From NCBI GenBank assembly GCA_964396415.1, contig CAYNFM010000003.1, forward strand, positions 32,225-96,224: a stretch of DNA of 64,000 nucleotides, written 5' to 3'. The stretch comes from UBA1306 sp964396415 (GTDB lineage: Bacteria > Spirochaetota > Spirochaetia > Treponematales > Rectinemataceae). The notes under the pieces are model-generated. The model was not told where the DNA came from. It worked only from the letters and a program-made list of their open reading frames with translations, and did no database searches. This document shows, piece after piece, positions 8,100 to 16,347 of this stretch (the first letter of the stretch is position 1; each line of letters opens with the position of its first letter). Made by a program: the position numbers and the translations under genes.

Positions 8100-10112
8100 T
8101 CATCCCTCGAAAAGCCCGTCGAGCATTTCCCTGGTGATGGCGTATAGCGGCGGTATCCCTTCTTCCGGCGATAGCCGCTCCGAGAGATTGCTCCCCGCCT
8201 CGAGGGGGAGATCGCTCACGTAGTAGAGGAAGCGCCTGCGAGCCTCCCGCCGGAGCACTCCGAGCCCTTCCGCCTCGAGCACGGCCCTCAGGTACCAGAC
8301 GCCCTCCATCTCGAGGCCTATGCAGCACCAGATCCTCCGATAGAACTGCAGCATGGCGCGGTTCTGCAGGAGTGTGCCGCCGACCGTGAGCAGGGGGCCC
8401 GTATGGACTTCCCTCCCCGGGAGGGCGGCTCGAAGCCGGCTCAGGGCCTCGGGAGATTCCCCGGGCAAGGGCTGGAAAGTGTCGTTCGACTGCTCGATGA
8501 AGGCCGTCGGGGCTATGACGTCGCCGCGGGCGCCGACCAGGGAGCCGGCCTTCCCGAGCACGTTGATGCTCCGGACATTGCGCCCGAAGAGGAGGAGGAG
8601 GGTCCGCATGATCTCCTCGGCTTGCTCGCCGAAGGCGTAATCGATGTTGATGACGAAGGAGCGCTCGGAGCAGCGATTCTCGCAGATGCGGGCAGCTTCG
8701 ATGAGCTGGACCGAGATTCCCGTCGTCACCGTCTCGGGCAGGCGCGCGATGCCGCGCTCGGCCTCCGCCGCCTCGAGTTCGCGACGCGCCTCGGGATGGG
8801 CCTCGAGGTAGGGCCTCGAGAGGTAATAGACCTCGTCCGAGGGATCGGGCCACGCGCAGTCGCGGGCATCCCCGCTCGGGAAGGCGCTCGCTCGAAGGCC
8901 CTGGCCCTCGGCCCACTCGAGGATGGCGTCCTTCCGGCGCGAGAAGTAGGGATTGAGGCAGTTGGAGACCGAGTGCGTATTGGAGGAGACGATATGGACC
9001 TCGAGATCGTCGGGGAAGTCGCTCGGGCGCGTTCCGGTGAGCCGTTCCGCTGCCTCTCCAACCTGATCGGCCCAAAGCTCCGACAGCCGGCCGTTGTAAT
9101 TGTTCACCTGCTTGCGCACGTCGACCGAGTAGGCCTGGCGGTGGAAGACGATTTCGCGCACCCTGTCCTCGGCTCCGGCCGGCCAGATATGCCGGATCCG
9201 AGCGCGTTCCGTCGCGTCGAAGGGCATGCGATCGAGGGGCGCCCCCGATGCGTCGAGGCGCGAGATCTCGCGGATGAGATCGGGATGGTTGAGTCGGTAG
9301 CGCAGCTTGCGCGCCTCCACGGCGAAGGCGCAGAGGCAGGTCACGAAGTCCGCGAGGTCGGAGAGCCCGTCTCGCACGAGGACGATGTCCTTGCCCGGCA
9401 TCATCTCGTAGACGAAGCGGTGGCGGGCTTCGGTGGGGACGAAGGGGAAGAGGAGCTCGACCTTCGCGTAGACCGTGGGCAGGTTGTCCGTGAGGAGGAA
9501 GACGAAGCTCCGAGTGACGTTCTCGGGCAGGCGCCGCGCCGCGTAGGCGAGGGCACCCCAGTCGATCCTGGCTTCGTCGGAGGCGTAGGGGTGAAGCGCC
9601 GGCTCGAGGGCCTTGTATAGCTCTACCATGCGGCGGATCTCGATATGGCCGAGGCCTATCGAGCGCGAAAGCTCGGCGTTGAAGCGGTCGAAGGCGTCGA
9701 AGAGGCCCAGCCCATCGCGGAGCTTGGTACCGAAGGCCTGGGCGAACGGGCGCGAGGACGCGAGGAGGTCGAGGAAGCGCCCTCCGGGGATGACGAGGCA
9801 GGTCGAAGGCTCGAGGGCTCGAGCGGCGAACAGGCGCGGCGCGTCGAAGAGGCAGGAACGCTCGCCGAAGTAGGAGCCGGAATCAATGACATTGAGCCTG
9901 AAGGGAGGGCTCCTCTCCTCGTCCACCGACTCGGCCGATCCGTCGAGCAGCACGAAGACCTCGTTCGAGGCTTCGTCGCCCTGGCGGATGAAATACTCGC
10001 CCCGGGCGTAGTGCCTCAATGCGGAATCGGCTTCCAAGGAGTCGATCTCCCCCGCCTCGAGGTAGCGGAAAGGTACGATGGAAGACAGGCCCCGCAGCGC
10101 GTCGATCGCCAT
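8100..10112 (-). CDS. Cyclic-nucleotide-binding domain protein with nucleoside-phosphorylase-like C-terminus
   Basis: A 670-residue soluble protein. Residues about 10-130 form a Crp-like cyclic-nucleotide-binding domain: RYLEAGEIDSLEA, then EVFVLLDGSAESV, then a phosphate cassette-like FGERSCLFDAPRLF. The middle (about 150-430) is unrecognised. The C-terminal third contains NVLGKAGSLVGARGDVIAP and IGLEMEGVWYL, which recall the purine nucleoside phosphorylase fold (a glycine loop and the M-E-G substrate motif). No DNA-binding domain is visible, so it is not a Crp-type regulator. It is the first gene of the mla operon, which suggests a ligand-controlled enzyme or regulator tied to envelope lipid transport; this is inference. 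The ATG at 10112 follows a promoter by eight bases. The frame is open further upstream, but that part would overlap the divergent promoter region and the EamA gene. Confidence 0.75.
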   Translation of the reverse strand: MAIDALRGLSSIVPFRYLEAGEIDSLEADSALRHYARGEYFIRQGDEASNEVFVLLDGSAESVDEERSPPFRLNVIDSGSYFGERSCLFDAPRLFAARALEPSTCLVIPGGRFLDLLASSRPFAQAFGTKLRDGLGLFDAFDRFNAELSRSIGLGHIEIRRMVELYKALEPALHPYASDEARIDWGALAYAARRLPENVTRSFVFLLTDNLPTVYAKVELLFPFVPTEARHRFVYEMMPGKDIVLVRDGLSDLADFVTCLCAFAVEARKLRYRLNHPDLIREISRLDASGAPLDRMPFDATERARIRHIWPAGAEDRVREIVFHRQAYSVDVRKQVNNYNGRLSELWADQVGEAAERLTGTRPSDFPDDLEVHIVSSNTHSVSNCLNPYFSRRKDAILEWAEGQGLRASAFPSGDARDCAWPDPSDEVYYLSRPYLEAHPEARRELEAAEAERGIARLPETVTTGISVQLIEAARICENRCSERSFVINIDYAFGEQAEEIMRTLLLLFGRNVRSINVLGKAGSLVGARGDVIAPTAFIEQSNDTFQPLPGESPEALSRLRAALPGREVHTGPLLTVGGTLLQNRAMLQFYRRIWCCIGLEMEGVWYLRAVLEAEGLGVLRREARRRFLYYVSDLPLEAGSNLSERLSPEEGIPPLYAITREMLDGLFEG

Positions 10113-10120
10113 GACAGGGA

Positions 10121-10149
10121 AGCTTATCGGCGCGGGGCTTGTACCGCAA
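10121..10149 (-). promoter_or_regulatory. Promoter of the mla operon
   Basis: On the minus strand TTGCGG (plus 10144-10149), 17 bases and TAAGCT (plus 10121-10126) end eight bases before ATG 10112. Its -35 box overlaps by one base the -35 of the divergent EamA promoter, inside an imperfect dyad GCTTG-TACCG-CAAGC at 10137-10151. Confidence 0.5.
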
Positions 10150-10168
10150 GCCTCGCGCCGGATAGGCT
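10139..10168 (+). promoter_or_regulatory. Promoter of the EamA transporter gene
   Basis: TTGTAC (10139-10144), an 18-base spacer and TAGGCT (10163-10168) end seven bases before ATG 10176. No Shine-Dalgarno site is present. Confidence 0.45.
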
Positions 10169-10175
10169 CGGACCC

Positions 10176-11129
10176 ATGAAAATTTCGAGGGCAGCGCTGA
10201 AGGCCGACGGACTCCTCCTCCTTACCGCCGCCATATGGGGCACGGCCTTCTCCGCGCAGAGGAGCGGCATGCGAAGCGTCGGCCCCTTCGCCTTCAACGC
10301 GGTGCGCTTCGCGGTGGGCGCCCTCAGCGTCCTGCCCCTCTATGTCGCCATGCGGCGGCGGAGCCGCGCGGCCGGTCCCTCGGGCGGGCCCCGACCCGGC
10401 CTCGCCGGGAGGCTCGGCTACGTCTCGATAACCGGTTTCGCGCTCTTCTGCGGCACCAGCCTCCAACAGAGGGGCCTCGTCACGACGACGGCGGGCAACG
10501 CGGGCTTCATCACCTGCCTCTACGTCGTCCTCGTACCCCTCGCCGGCTTCGCCTTCGGGAGGCGATCGGGGCTTCGAATCTGGGTCGGAGCGGTCCTGGC
10601 TCTCGCGGGGCTCTATATACTCGGCATCGGCTCGGGCCTCAGGATGGCGCGGGGCGACCTCTTCGAGCTGGCGGGGGCTCTGTTCTGGACCCTCCATATC
10701 CTCGTCGTGGGGCGTTACGGAAGCCGCATGAACGCTCTCGAGCTGGCGATCGGCCAATACCTGGTCTGTTCGCTATTGAGCCTCGCGGGAGCGCTGGGAC
10801 TCGAGAGCGCTCCCTTCGCCGGGACTCTCGAGGCCGCCGCGCCCATACTCTACGGCGGGATATTCTCGACGGGCGTCGCCTTCACCTTGCAGATATTCGC
10901 GCAACGGACGGCGCATCCCGCCCATGCGTCCATAATACTCTCGATGGAATCCCTCTTCGCCGCGATAGGCGGGATCATTCTCCTCGGCGAGCCGCTCACT
11001 TCCCGGCTCGCCGTCGGGGGAGTCCTGATGCTCGGCGGGACTATCGTCTCGCAGCTCGATTCTCCGGCGAGGCGAGGAACGGACGATGCCTTCCGCGCGG
11101 CCGGACTTGAACATCGCGACGGCGCGTGA
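10176..11129 (+). CDS. EamA/DMT family transporter
   Basis: A 317-residue inner-membrane protein with about ten hydrophobic helices in two EamA repeats. The first begins GLLLLTAAIWGTAFSAQRSG; the second begins GDLFELAGALFWTLHILVVG and ends ESLFAAIGGIILLGEPLT, the typical DMT closing motif. Family members export metabolites such as amino acids; the substrate cannot be told. ATG 10176 was chosen because the EamA homology starts immediately and a promoter lies seven bases upstream. The longer open frame upstream (from about 9645) is antisense to the neighbouring gene. The promoter of the next gene is buried in its last codons. Confidence 0.9.
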   Translation: MKISRAALKADGLLLLTAAIWGTAFSAQRSGMRSVGPFAFNAVRFAVGALSVLPLYVAMRRRSRAAGPSGGPRPGLAGRLGYVSITGFALFCGTSLQQRGLVTTTAGNAGFITCLYVVLVPLAGFAFGRRSGLRIWVGAVLALAGLYILGIGSGLRMARGDLFELAGALFWTLHILVVGRYGSRMNALELAIGQYLVCSLLSLAGALGLESAPFAGTLEAAAPILYGGIFSTGVAFTLQIFAQRTAHPAHASIILSMESLFAAIGGIILLGEPLTSRLAVGGVLMLGGTIVSQLDSPARRGTDDAFRAAGLEHRDGA

Positions 11130-11135
11130 TATATC
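11107..11135 (+). promoter_or_regulatory. Promoter of the class V aminotransferase gene
   Basis: TTGAAC (11107-11112), a 17-base spacer and TATATC (11130-11135) end six bases before ATG 11142. The promoter overlaps the last codons and stop of the EamA gene, so the downstream gene can be transcribed alone as a leaderless message. Confidence 0.65.
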
Positions 11136-11141
11136 CTGCCA

Positions 11142-12557
11142 ATGGGCGATGGGAGCTACGGGGAGTTCATAGAGCGCTATCCGTCCTACGCGGGTACGGC
11201 CGCCATCGACGAGCTGCGCTCTCGCGACTATTCCCGCCTGGATAGGCACGCTCAAGTCTATCTGGACTATACCGGCGCCGGGCTCTACGGAGAATCGCAA
11301 ATCGCGGCCCACGCAAGGCTGCTGCGGGAAGGCGTGTTCGGCAACCCGCATTCCGCCAATCCGAGCTCGCGCGCGGCCACCGTCCTGGTCGAGGGCGCGC
11401 GAGCCCGCACGCTCGAGTATTTCAACGCGAAACCCGACGAATACGTCGTGATATTCACGGAGAACGCCTCGGGCGCCCTGAAGCTCGTCGGCGAGTCCTA
11501 TCCCTTCGGGGCGCCTGGCGAAAAGGCGGGACGCTTCCTGCTCACCTTCGATAACCACAACTCCGTCAACGGCATCAGGGAATTCGCGCGCGCGCGAGGA
11601 GCCGACGTGGTCTACGTTCCCGTCGAGCTCCCGGACCTGCGCGTCCCCGAGGAGCGAATCGAAGAAGCGCTCGGCGAGCGCCCGGATACGGGCTCGTCCC
11701 TGTTCGCGTATCCCGCGCAATCCAACTTCTCCTCGGTCCGGCATCCCCTCGAGTGGGTCGCGAAGGCGAAGGCGCGCGGCTGGGACGTCCTCCTCGACGC
11801 GGCCGCCTACGCGCCCACCAATCGCCTCGACCTGGGGGCCTGCAAGCCCGACTTCGTCGCCCTTTCCTTCTACAAGATGTTCGGCTACCCGACCGGCGTC
11901 GGGGCCCTCGTGGCGAAGAGGGAGGCGCTCTCCCGCCTCAGGCGGCCATGGTTCGCGGGGGGAACGATCACCGTCGCGTCGGTCCAGGGCGACCGCTACT
12001 ACCTTTCGGAGGGCGCCGCCGGCTTCGAGGACGGGACGGTGGATTTCCTCGGCTTGCCGGCCGTGGGGATCGGCCTCGACCACTTGACCGAGGTAGGCGT
12101 CGACAAGGTCCACCGCCGAGTCGAGGCCCTGGTGGGATGGCTCCTCGAGCGCATCATGTCGATGCGGCACTCCACGGGCCTCCCCCTCGTAAGCGTCTAC
12201 GGGCCTTTGGACACGAAGGACCGCGGCGGCGCGGTCGCCCTCAACTTCGCGGATTCGAAGGGCGCGCCTATAGATCATAGAGTAATCGAGGCGAAGGCCA
12301 ACGAGCGCGGCATATCCCTCCGCACCGGCTGCTTCTGCAACCCGGGCGCCGGAGAGATCGCCCTCGGCATTTCCCGCGACGAGCTCGCGACCTGCTTCAC
12401 GAGCCCCGCCCACGCCAAGAGGCTCACGATAGACGATTTCCGCGACTGCATCGACGGCAAGTCCACGGGGGCGGTGCGGATCTCCCTCGGGATCGCGAGC
12501 GATTTCAATGACGTCCAGGCATTCCTGGAGTTCGCCCGAGGATTCCTGGACGGCTGA
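11142..12557 (+). CDS. Class V aminotransferase-fold PLP enzyme (cysteine desulfurase/MOCOS-like)
   Basis: A 471-residue PLP-dependent enzyme. The N-terminal part (VYLDYTGAGLYGESQI, then FGNPHSANPSS) resembles the molybdenum-cofactor sulfurase/cysteine desulfurase branch. The PLP-binding Lys is in SFYKMFGYPTGVGAL (about residue 245) and a candidate active Cys is in LRTGCFCNPGA (about residue 390). The likely reaction is removal of sulfur from cysteine or a related desulfuration, but the acceptor is unknown. No MOSC domain is fused and no Moco genes are near, so molybdenum cofactor sulfuration is not supported. The gene converges on FecR with six bases between stops. Confidence 0.85.
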   Translation: MGDGSYGEFIERYPSYAGTAAIDELRSRDYSRLDRHAQVYLDYTGAGLYGESQIAAHARLLREGVFGNPHSANPSSRAATVLVEGARARTLEYFNAKPDEYVVIFTENASGALKLVGESYPFGAPGEKAGRFLLTFDNHNSVNGIREFARARGADVVYVPVELPDLRVPEERIEEALGERPDTGSSLFAYPAQSNFSSVRHPLEWVAKAKARGWDVLLDAAAYAPTNRLDLGACKPDFVALSFYKMFGYPTGVGALVAKREALSRLRRPWFAGGTITVASVQGDRYYLSEGAAGFEDGTVDFLGLPAVGIGLDHLTEVGVDKVHRRVEALVGWLLERIMSMRHSTGLPLVSVYGPLDTKDRGGAVALNFADSKGAPIDHRVIEAKANERGISLRTGCFCNPGAGEIALGISRDELATCFTSPAHAKRLTIDDFRDCIDGKSTGAVRISLGIASDFNDVQAFLEFARGFLDG

Positions 12558-12563
12558 GAGACT

Positions 12564-13694
12564 CTAGAATCCGCTCGAGGAGCCGAAGAAATCATCGTCG
12601 CTCGAGAATGCATCGCCCCCGGGATTCCTCTCCCGGTATAAAGTCTCGATATAGCGGTAGCGGGCGACCTTGGCGGCCAGACTATCGCGCTCGGCCTTGA
12701 CCTTCGCGAGGAAATCGCCGGCCGTTTGCCCGGGTCGCACCATCGCCTTTTCGTCCTCGGTCCCGGCGATGACGTCGGAAATCTCGTCGACTCGGTAATA
12801 GACGCGCTCGAATACGAAGAGGACCTTCTTGATGTTGAAAAGATAGCCCGCGATCTCCTTGTCCTCGCGCAAGGCCTCGGGATCGAGGGAATCGATCTTG
12901 GTCCCGGCTTGGTCCTCATCGGCCCATTTCTTAGGCGTCGGGGATTTCTGGAAAGGCTCGTAGGCCGCGGCGAATCGCGCGGAAAGCTCGGTATAGCGAT
13001 TCGCGTAATCGGCGATGGCGCGGGGAGCGTCAGCCATGAAGGCGGAGATCTCGTCCGCGATCCACCTCTCGCCGAAGGACTCGACGGAGGAGACGGCTAC
13101 GGGAATGAGGCGGAAACGCTCTCCGGGCCGCTTCTCGAGCGCCTTGCCGGCCGGCACCTCGACTTCATCCTGCCCGTCGCTTACGGAAACCTCGCTCTCG
13201 GCGCAGGCGACCAGGGTCGCCTGCTGGGCGCTCGGACTTGCGTCGTCGGCATTGATGGAAACGACGACTTCGTACTCGGTCCCGCGTACCGTCATGACGA
13301 CGCTGCTGGTAGTCACCGTGACGGTCGGGCTGCCCGCGAGCTTGCTTACCTTCGAGCCGATCGCGCCGGTCAAGATCTGTATCCGTGTGCGCGGCTCGTC
13401 CCGGAGCTCGTCCAGGGCGATGTAGACCGAGGACCCGGCCTTGACGGTCACGTTGCCCTGCAAGCCGGTAATCCTGTCGAGGGCGATCACGAGCATGCCG
13501 TCGCCCTGGGTCCTGATGAGGTCGCCCGAGAAGATCGGTTCTCCAATATCCGGAGCGGCGATGGACTTCCCGCTGCGCTCTATCGATACGCCTCCTTCCG
13601 CGTAGTCGATGCCGCCGACCTTGGAAACGGACAAGGCGGCCTCCGCGAACGCGAAAGCGACGAGCAGCATTACCGCGAAGAAAAGGCGTTTCAT
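12564..13694 (-). CDS. Secreted FecR-domain protein
   Basis: A 376-residue exported protein with a signal peptide (MKRLFFAVMLLVAFAFAEAA). Residues about 25-190 form a FecR domain: low-complexity beta repeats with GDLIRTQGDGMLVIAL, ILTGAIGSKVS and SSVVMTVRGTEYEV. The C-terminal half is helical and charged with an acidic, Ser-rich end. No transmembrane segment follows, so unlike classical FecR it is not an anti-sigma regulator spanning the membrane. In spirochaetes such free FecR proteins are common and of unknown role. A good Shine-Dalgarno (AAGGAGCG) precedes the ATG, and a TATATT box is about 50 bases upstream. It follows the LA_2272-like gene on the same strand with a 96-base gap. Confidence 0.85.
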   Translation of the reverse strand: MKRLFFAVMLLVAFAFAEAALSVSKVGGIDYAEGGVSIERSGKSIAAPDIGEPIFSGDLIRTQGDGMLVIALDRITGLQGNVTVKAGSSVYIALDELRDEPRTRIQILTGAIGSKVSKLAGSPTVTVTTSSVVMTVRGTEYEVVVSINADDASPSAQQATLVACAESEVSVSDGQDEVEVPAGKALEKRPGERFRLIPVAVSSVESFGERWIADEISAFMADAPRAIADYANRYTELSARFAAAYEPFQKSPTPKKWADEDQAGTKIDSLDPEALREDKEIAGYLFNIKKVLFVFERVYYRVDEISDVIAGTEDEKAMVRPGQTAGDFLAKVKAERDSLAAKVARYRYIETLYRERNPGGDAFSSDDDFFGSSSGF

Positions 13695-13790
13695 GTACTT
13701 TTCGCTCCTTGGGCTGCCACCTCGCCAGGGGCGAGCGCCATCTAATATAGCGCAGCGGCCCCGGGCTTTCGAGTGGGCTTCGGCGTTCCG

Positions 13791-15056
13791 TCATATCTTT
13801 ACGCCGAAGAACCATTCGGGCCAAACCGTGAAGCCCTCGCCGAAGAGCGCGCCCCGCCAACCCGATCCGCGCTTGAGGCTCTCGGGCACTCGGTTGCCCA
13901 AGGAATCCGCGTCGATATCGGCCTTGACGCCGCCCACGACCTGGAAATGCCTGGCGAGGGGCAGGCCCAGCATGAGCCTGGCGGAGGGATAGGGCCGCAT
14001 CATGGACCAGCCTTCCCAGGCGCTCCAGTCCGACTTATCGATGCTGGAGTAGGGCAGGCTGCCTATCGCCTCCTCCGCAGAGACGTCCAGATCGACGTTG
14101 AGGCCGAAGCAATGGGCTCGCGAGCCGAGGCCGAAACTGGCGACGAATCCGGTATAATCGCGAAGCCAATCGCCCGATGGAGCGCCGATCCCCGCGACGG
14201 TATACAGCGCCGGCGTGCCGGTCTGCCAATGGAGATAGGCGAAATCGCTTGCCGGCTCGTAGGTGAGGCCCAGCGACCCGACGCCGTTGCCGGCGATATT
14301 GACGAGTCCTATCTGAACGCCGTCGATATGGCCGGCCACGTTGACGAGGCCGACCTGCAGCCCGGCTACGCGATCGGCCTTGTTGAAGACGCCTGCCGCC
14401 TGGCCGCCCGCCACGTTGCCGGCGATGTTGAAGGCCCCCGCCGCCTGGAACCCGCGGACTTCGTCGGCGATATTGAATAGGCCCGCGGCTTGGACGGGGG
14501 CGAGCAGCTTGCCTGAGATGTTGAACAGCCCCGCCGCCTGGATGCCCGTTACCTTGCCTCGTACGATGTTGAAGACGCCGGCGCCTTGTAGCCCGGTGAC
14601 GTCGCGGTCCACCAGGTTGAAGACGCCGGCATCTTGGACGCCTTCTACCTCTCTGGCGATATTGAAGATCCCGGCTCCCTGCACGCCCCTGAGGTCCCTC
14701 GATATGTTGAAGACTCCGGCGCCCGCTACGCCGGAGACGTCTCTGACGAGGTTGCCTATGGCTCCGCCTACGATCGAGGCATCGTAATATCCGAAGGGAA
14801 AGGAGATTCCGGGCACGAAGGAGATGATGATGGGCGTGTAGGGGACCTGGTTTCGCGCTCGGGCGCCATCGGAAGCCTCGGGCGGCGCGACGTCGGATGG
14901 AAGGTCGGACCCATCCGGGGCTTTGTCCTGCCAGTATTTGGCTCGGGCCGCATCGAGGACCGATTGCACGGAGGGCTCGCTCGAATCCTGGGCGAAGACG
15001 ATGGCGGCCCGGCATAGCAGCGCCGCGGCGACGATGGCGGAACGGATGGCTTTCAT
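13791..15056 (-). CDS. LA_2272-like surface-repeat protein
   Basis: A 421-residue exported protein with signal peptide MKAIRSAIVAAALLCRAAIVFA. Residues about 110-260 are ten tandem repeats of about 17-20 residues with the core GVQxAGxFNIA; the last two read QVGLVN and QIGLVN. This repeat is the one that names the LA_2272 surface-repeat family of Leptospira and other bacteria. A beta-rich C-terminal third (YTVAGIGAPSGDWLRDYTGF to WFFGVKI) ends in an aromatic/Ile terminus that could form an outer-membrane beta structure. The ATG at 15056 has GGGAGG five bases upstream, which decides against the longer frame. Surface location is inferred from the family. Confidence 0.75.
   Translation of the reverse strand: MKAIRSAIVAAALLCRAAIVFAQDSSEPSVQSVLDAARAKYWQDKAPDGSDLPSDVAPPEASDGARARNQVPYTPIIISFVPGISFPFGYYDASIVGGAIGNLVRDVSGVAGAGVFNISRDLRGVQGAGIFNIAREVEGVQDAGVFNLVDRDVTGLQGAGVFNIVRGKVTGIQAAGLFNISGKLLAPVQAAGLFNIADEVRGFQAAGAFNIAGNVAGGQAAGVFNKADRVAGLQVGLVNVAGHIDGVQIGLVNIAGNGVGSLGLTYEPASDFAYLHWQTGTPALYTVAGIGAPSGDWLRDYTGFVASFGLGSRAHCFGLNVDLDVSAEEAIGSLPYSSIDKSDWSAWEGWSMMRPYPSARLMLGLPLARHFQVVGGVKADIDADSLGNRVPESLKRGSGWRGALFGEGFTVWPEWFFGVKI
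14290..14730 (-). repeat. Tandem repeats coding the FNIA ladder of the LA_2272-like protein
   Basis: About ten in-frame units of 48-60 bases encode AG(V/L/I/A)FN or (V/I)GLVN cores. They are diverged at DNA level (for example GGCGTCTTCAAC and GGGCTGTTCAAC variants), so the array is old and not a recent expansion. Confidence 0.7.
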
Positions 15057-15111
15057 GATCCTCCCTTGAGGCGAGATGCTTGCCCTGCCTTGGTGAAACC
15101 CCGGCATCCGA

Positions 15112-15141
15112 TTGATCTGTCACCGCGCATGAGCGTATCTT
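15112..15141 (+). promoter_or_regulatory. Promoter of the MtfA-like peptidase gene
   Basis: TTGATC (15112-15117), an 18-base spacer and TATCTT (15136-15141) end six bases before ATG 15148. Confidence 0.55.
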
Positions 15142-15147
15142 GGGGCC

Positions 15148-15954
15148 ATGAGCCTTTTTTCACGCTTTCGGACGGCGCGCCGAAGGCGCATCCTCGAGCG
15201 CTTTTCGATAGACGACGAGCTTTGGGACTGGGCCATCAAGGAGCACAAGATATTTCGATGGCTCGGGCCGCCGGATCGATCGCGATTGCGCGAGCTTTCC
15301 ACCCTTTTCCTCGCGGAGAAACTCTTCGATCCGGTCGGCGGGGTCGATCTCGACGAGGAGTTGAAGGTTTCCATAGCCTCCCAGGCCTGTCTGCCCCTGC
15401 TCGGCCTGGACCTGGACTGGTATTCGAACTGGTCCACGATAATCGTGACGCCGCGGGAATACGACGTGCGGAAGCGCGACGTCGACGAGGCCGGCGTCGT
15501 CCACGAGTACGACGACGAGTTCTCGGGCGAATCCTTCGATCTCGGGCCCGTGGCCCTTTCCCGCGTCGACGTCGAGGCCTCGGGCTGGGGCGACGGCTAT
15601 AATGTCGTCATCCACGAGATGGCGCATAAGCTCGACGGTCGAGGCGGCGGCTACGACGGCTGCCCCCCTCTGCACCGAGGCATGGACTACGGAGAGTGGC
15701 GCGAGGCCTTTCGCCCGGCCTACGAATCGCTCCGCGCCTCCCTCGCGGGGCCCTCGCCGCGGCGCGGCCGAGGGCGGCGGGCACGGCGGGAGCCGCGAAT
15801 AGACGCCTATGCCGCTGAGTCGCCCGACGAGTTCTTCGCGGTCGCCTGCGAGTACTTCTACGAGAAGCCCGCGCTGCTCCGCTCGGAGTACCCCGACGTG
15901 TACAGCCAACTCGCGCTTTTCTTCAGGCGGGACCCGACCGCGGACCAGGGATGA
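15148..15954 (+). CDS. mtfA: MtfA-like zinc-dependent peptidase
   Basis: This 268-residue cytoplasmic protein matches the MtfA/DUF980 family, whose E. coli member binds Mlc and has aminopeptidase activity. The zinc site HEMAHKLD (HExxH, about residue 155) is followed by RGGGYDGCPPLHRGMDY. The downstream Glu is probably in AAESPDEFFAVACEYFYE, the usual third-ligand region. The N-terminal segment LTxLFLAEKLFDPVGG and the QACLPLL motif also fit. An Arg/Gly-rich insertion (SPRRGRGRRARREPR) lies before the last helix. No Mlc homologue is adjacent, although a ROK-family regulator lies about 22 kb downstream. Confidence 0.9.
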   Translation: MSLFSRFRTARRRRILERFSIDDELWDWAIKEHKIFRWLGPPDRSRLRELSTLFLAEKLFDPVGGVDLDEELKVSIASQACLPLLGLDLDWYSNWSTIIVTPREYDVRKRDVDEAGVVHEYDDEFSGESFDLGPVALSRVDVEASGWGDGYNVVIHEMAHKLDGRGGGYDGCPPLHRGMDYGEWREAFRPAYESLRASLAGPSPRRGRGRRARREPRIDAYAAESPDEFFAVACEYFYEKPALLRSEYPDVYSQLALFFRRDPTADQG

Positions 15955-15958
15955 ATGC

Positions 15959-16345
15959 CTAGGTCTTCCGGACGTAGAGGGGAGAGGTGAGCGCCTCGCG
16001 CCCGTCGACCGACAAAGTGATGCCGATCGTGCCTTCCCGGCTTATGGGCGTGCTCACGAAGTTGAAGATGCTGTGCACGACGCGGGAAGAGCCCGAGAAG
16101 TCGCCGACGGTGAGCTCCCCCTCGATGGGACGAACGATCTCGGAGCCGTCGGGGCCGGCGAACTCGATCTTCATGGGATGCGCGCCTTCCTCGTGGATGT
16201 AGAAGCGCAGCCTCATCGCGAGGCACATGAAGGGATGGACGGCCGGGAACTGCCTCGCGAAGACGGTGTCGAAGGCGCCCACCACCGTGAGCTTACCGCC
16301 GCTCTCCTGGGCGAAATCGCAGAGCGTGAAAATGTCTACGTGCAT
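15959..16345 (-). CDS. DUF6941-like conserved protein
   Basis: A 128-residue beta-rich cytoplasmic protein. The opening VDIFTLCDFAQESGGKLTVVGAFD is typical of the DUF6941 family of small proteins of unknown function. No catalytic motif is visible. It lies two bases downstream of the GGDEF gene with a GAAGGGAAG Shine-Dalgarno, so the pair is co-transcribed; a link to c-di-GMP signalling is possible but unproven. Confidence 0.7.
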   Translation of the reverse strand: MHVDIFTLCDFAQESGGKLTVVGAFDTVFARQFPAVHPFMCLAMRLRFYIHEEGAHPMKIEFAGPDGSEIVRPIEGELTVGDFSGSSRVVHSIFNFVSTPISREGTIGITLSVDGREALTSPLYVRKT

Positions 16346-16347
16346 CG

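Noticed and set aside
8403..9620. A 405-codon plus-strand frame over the cyclic-nucleotide-binding gene
   Set aside because: It is antisense to a protein with recognisable domains and has no start signal.
14290..14730. The repeat block as a CRISPR array
   Set aside because: Units are in-frame codons for a protein repeat, are diverged from one another and have no constant repeat with unique spacers.
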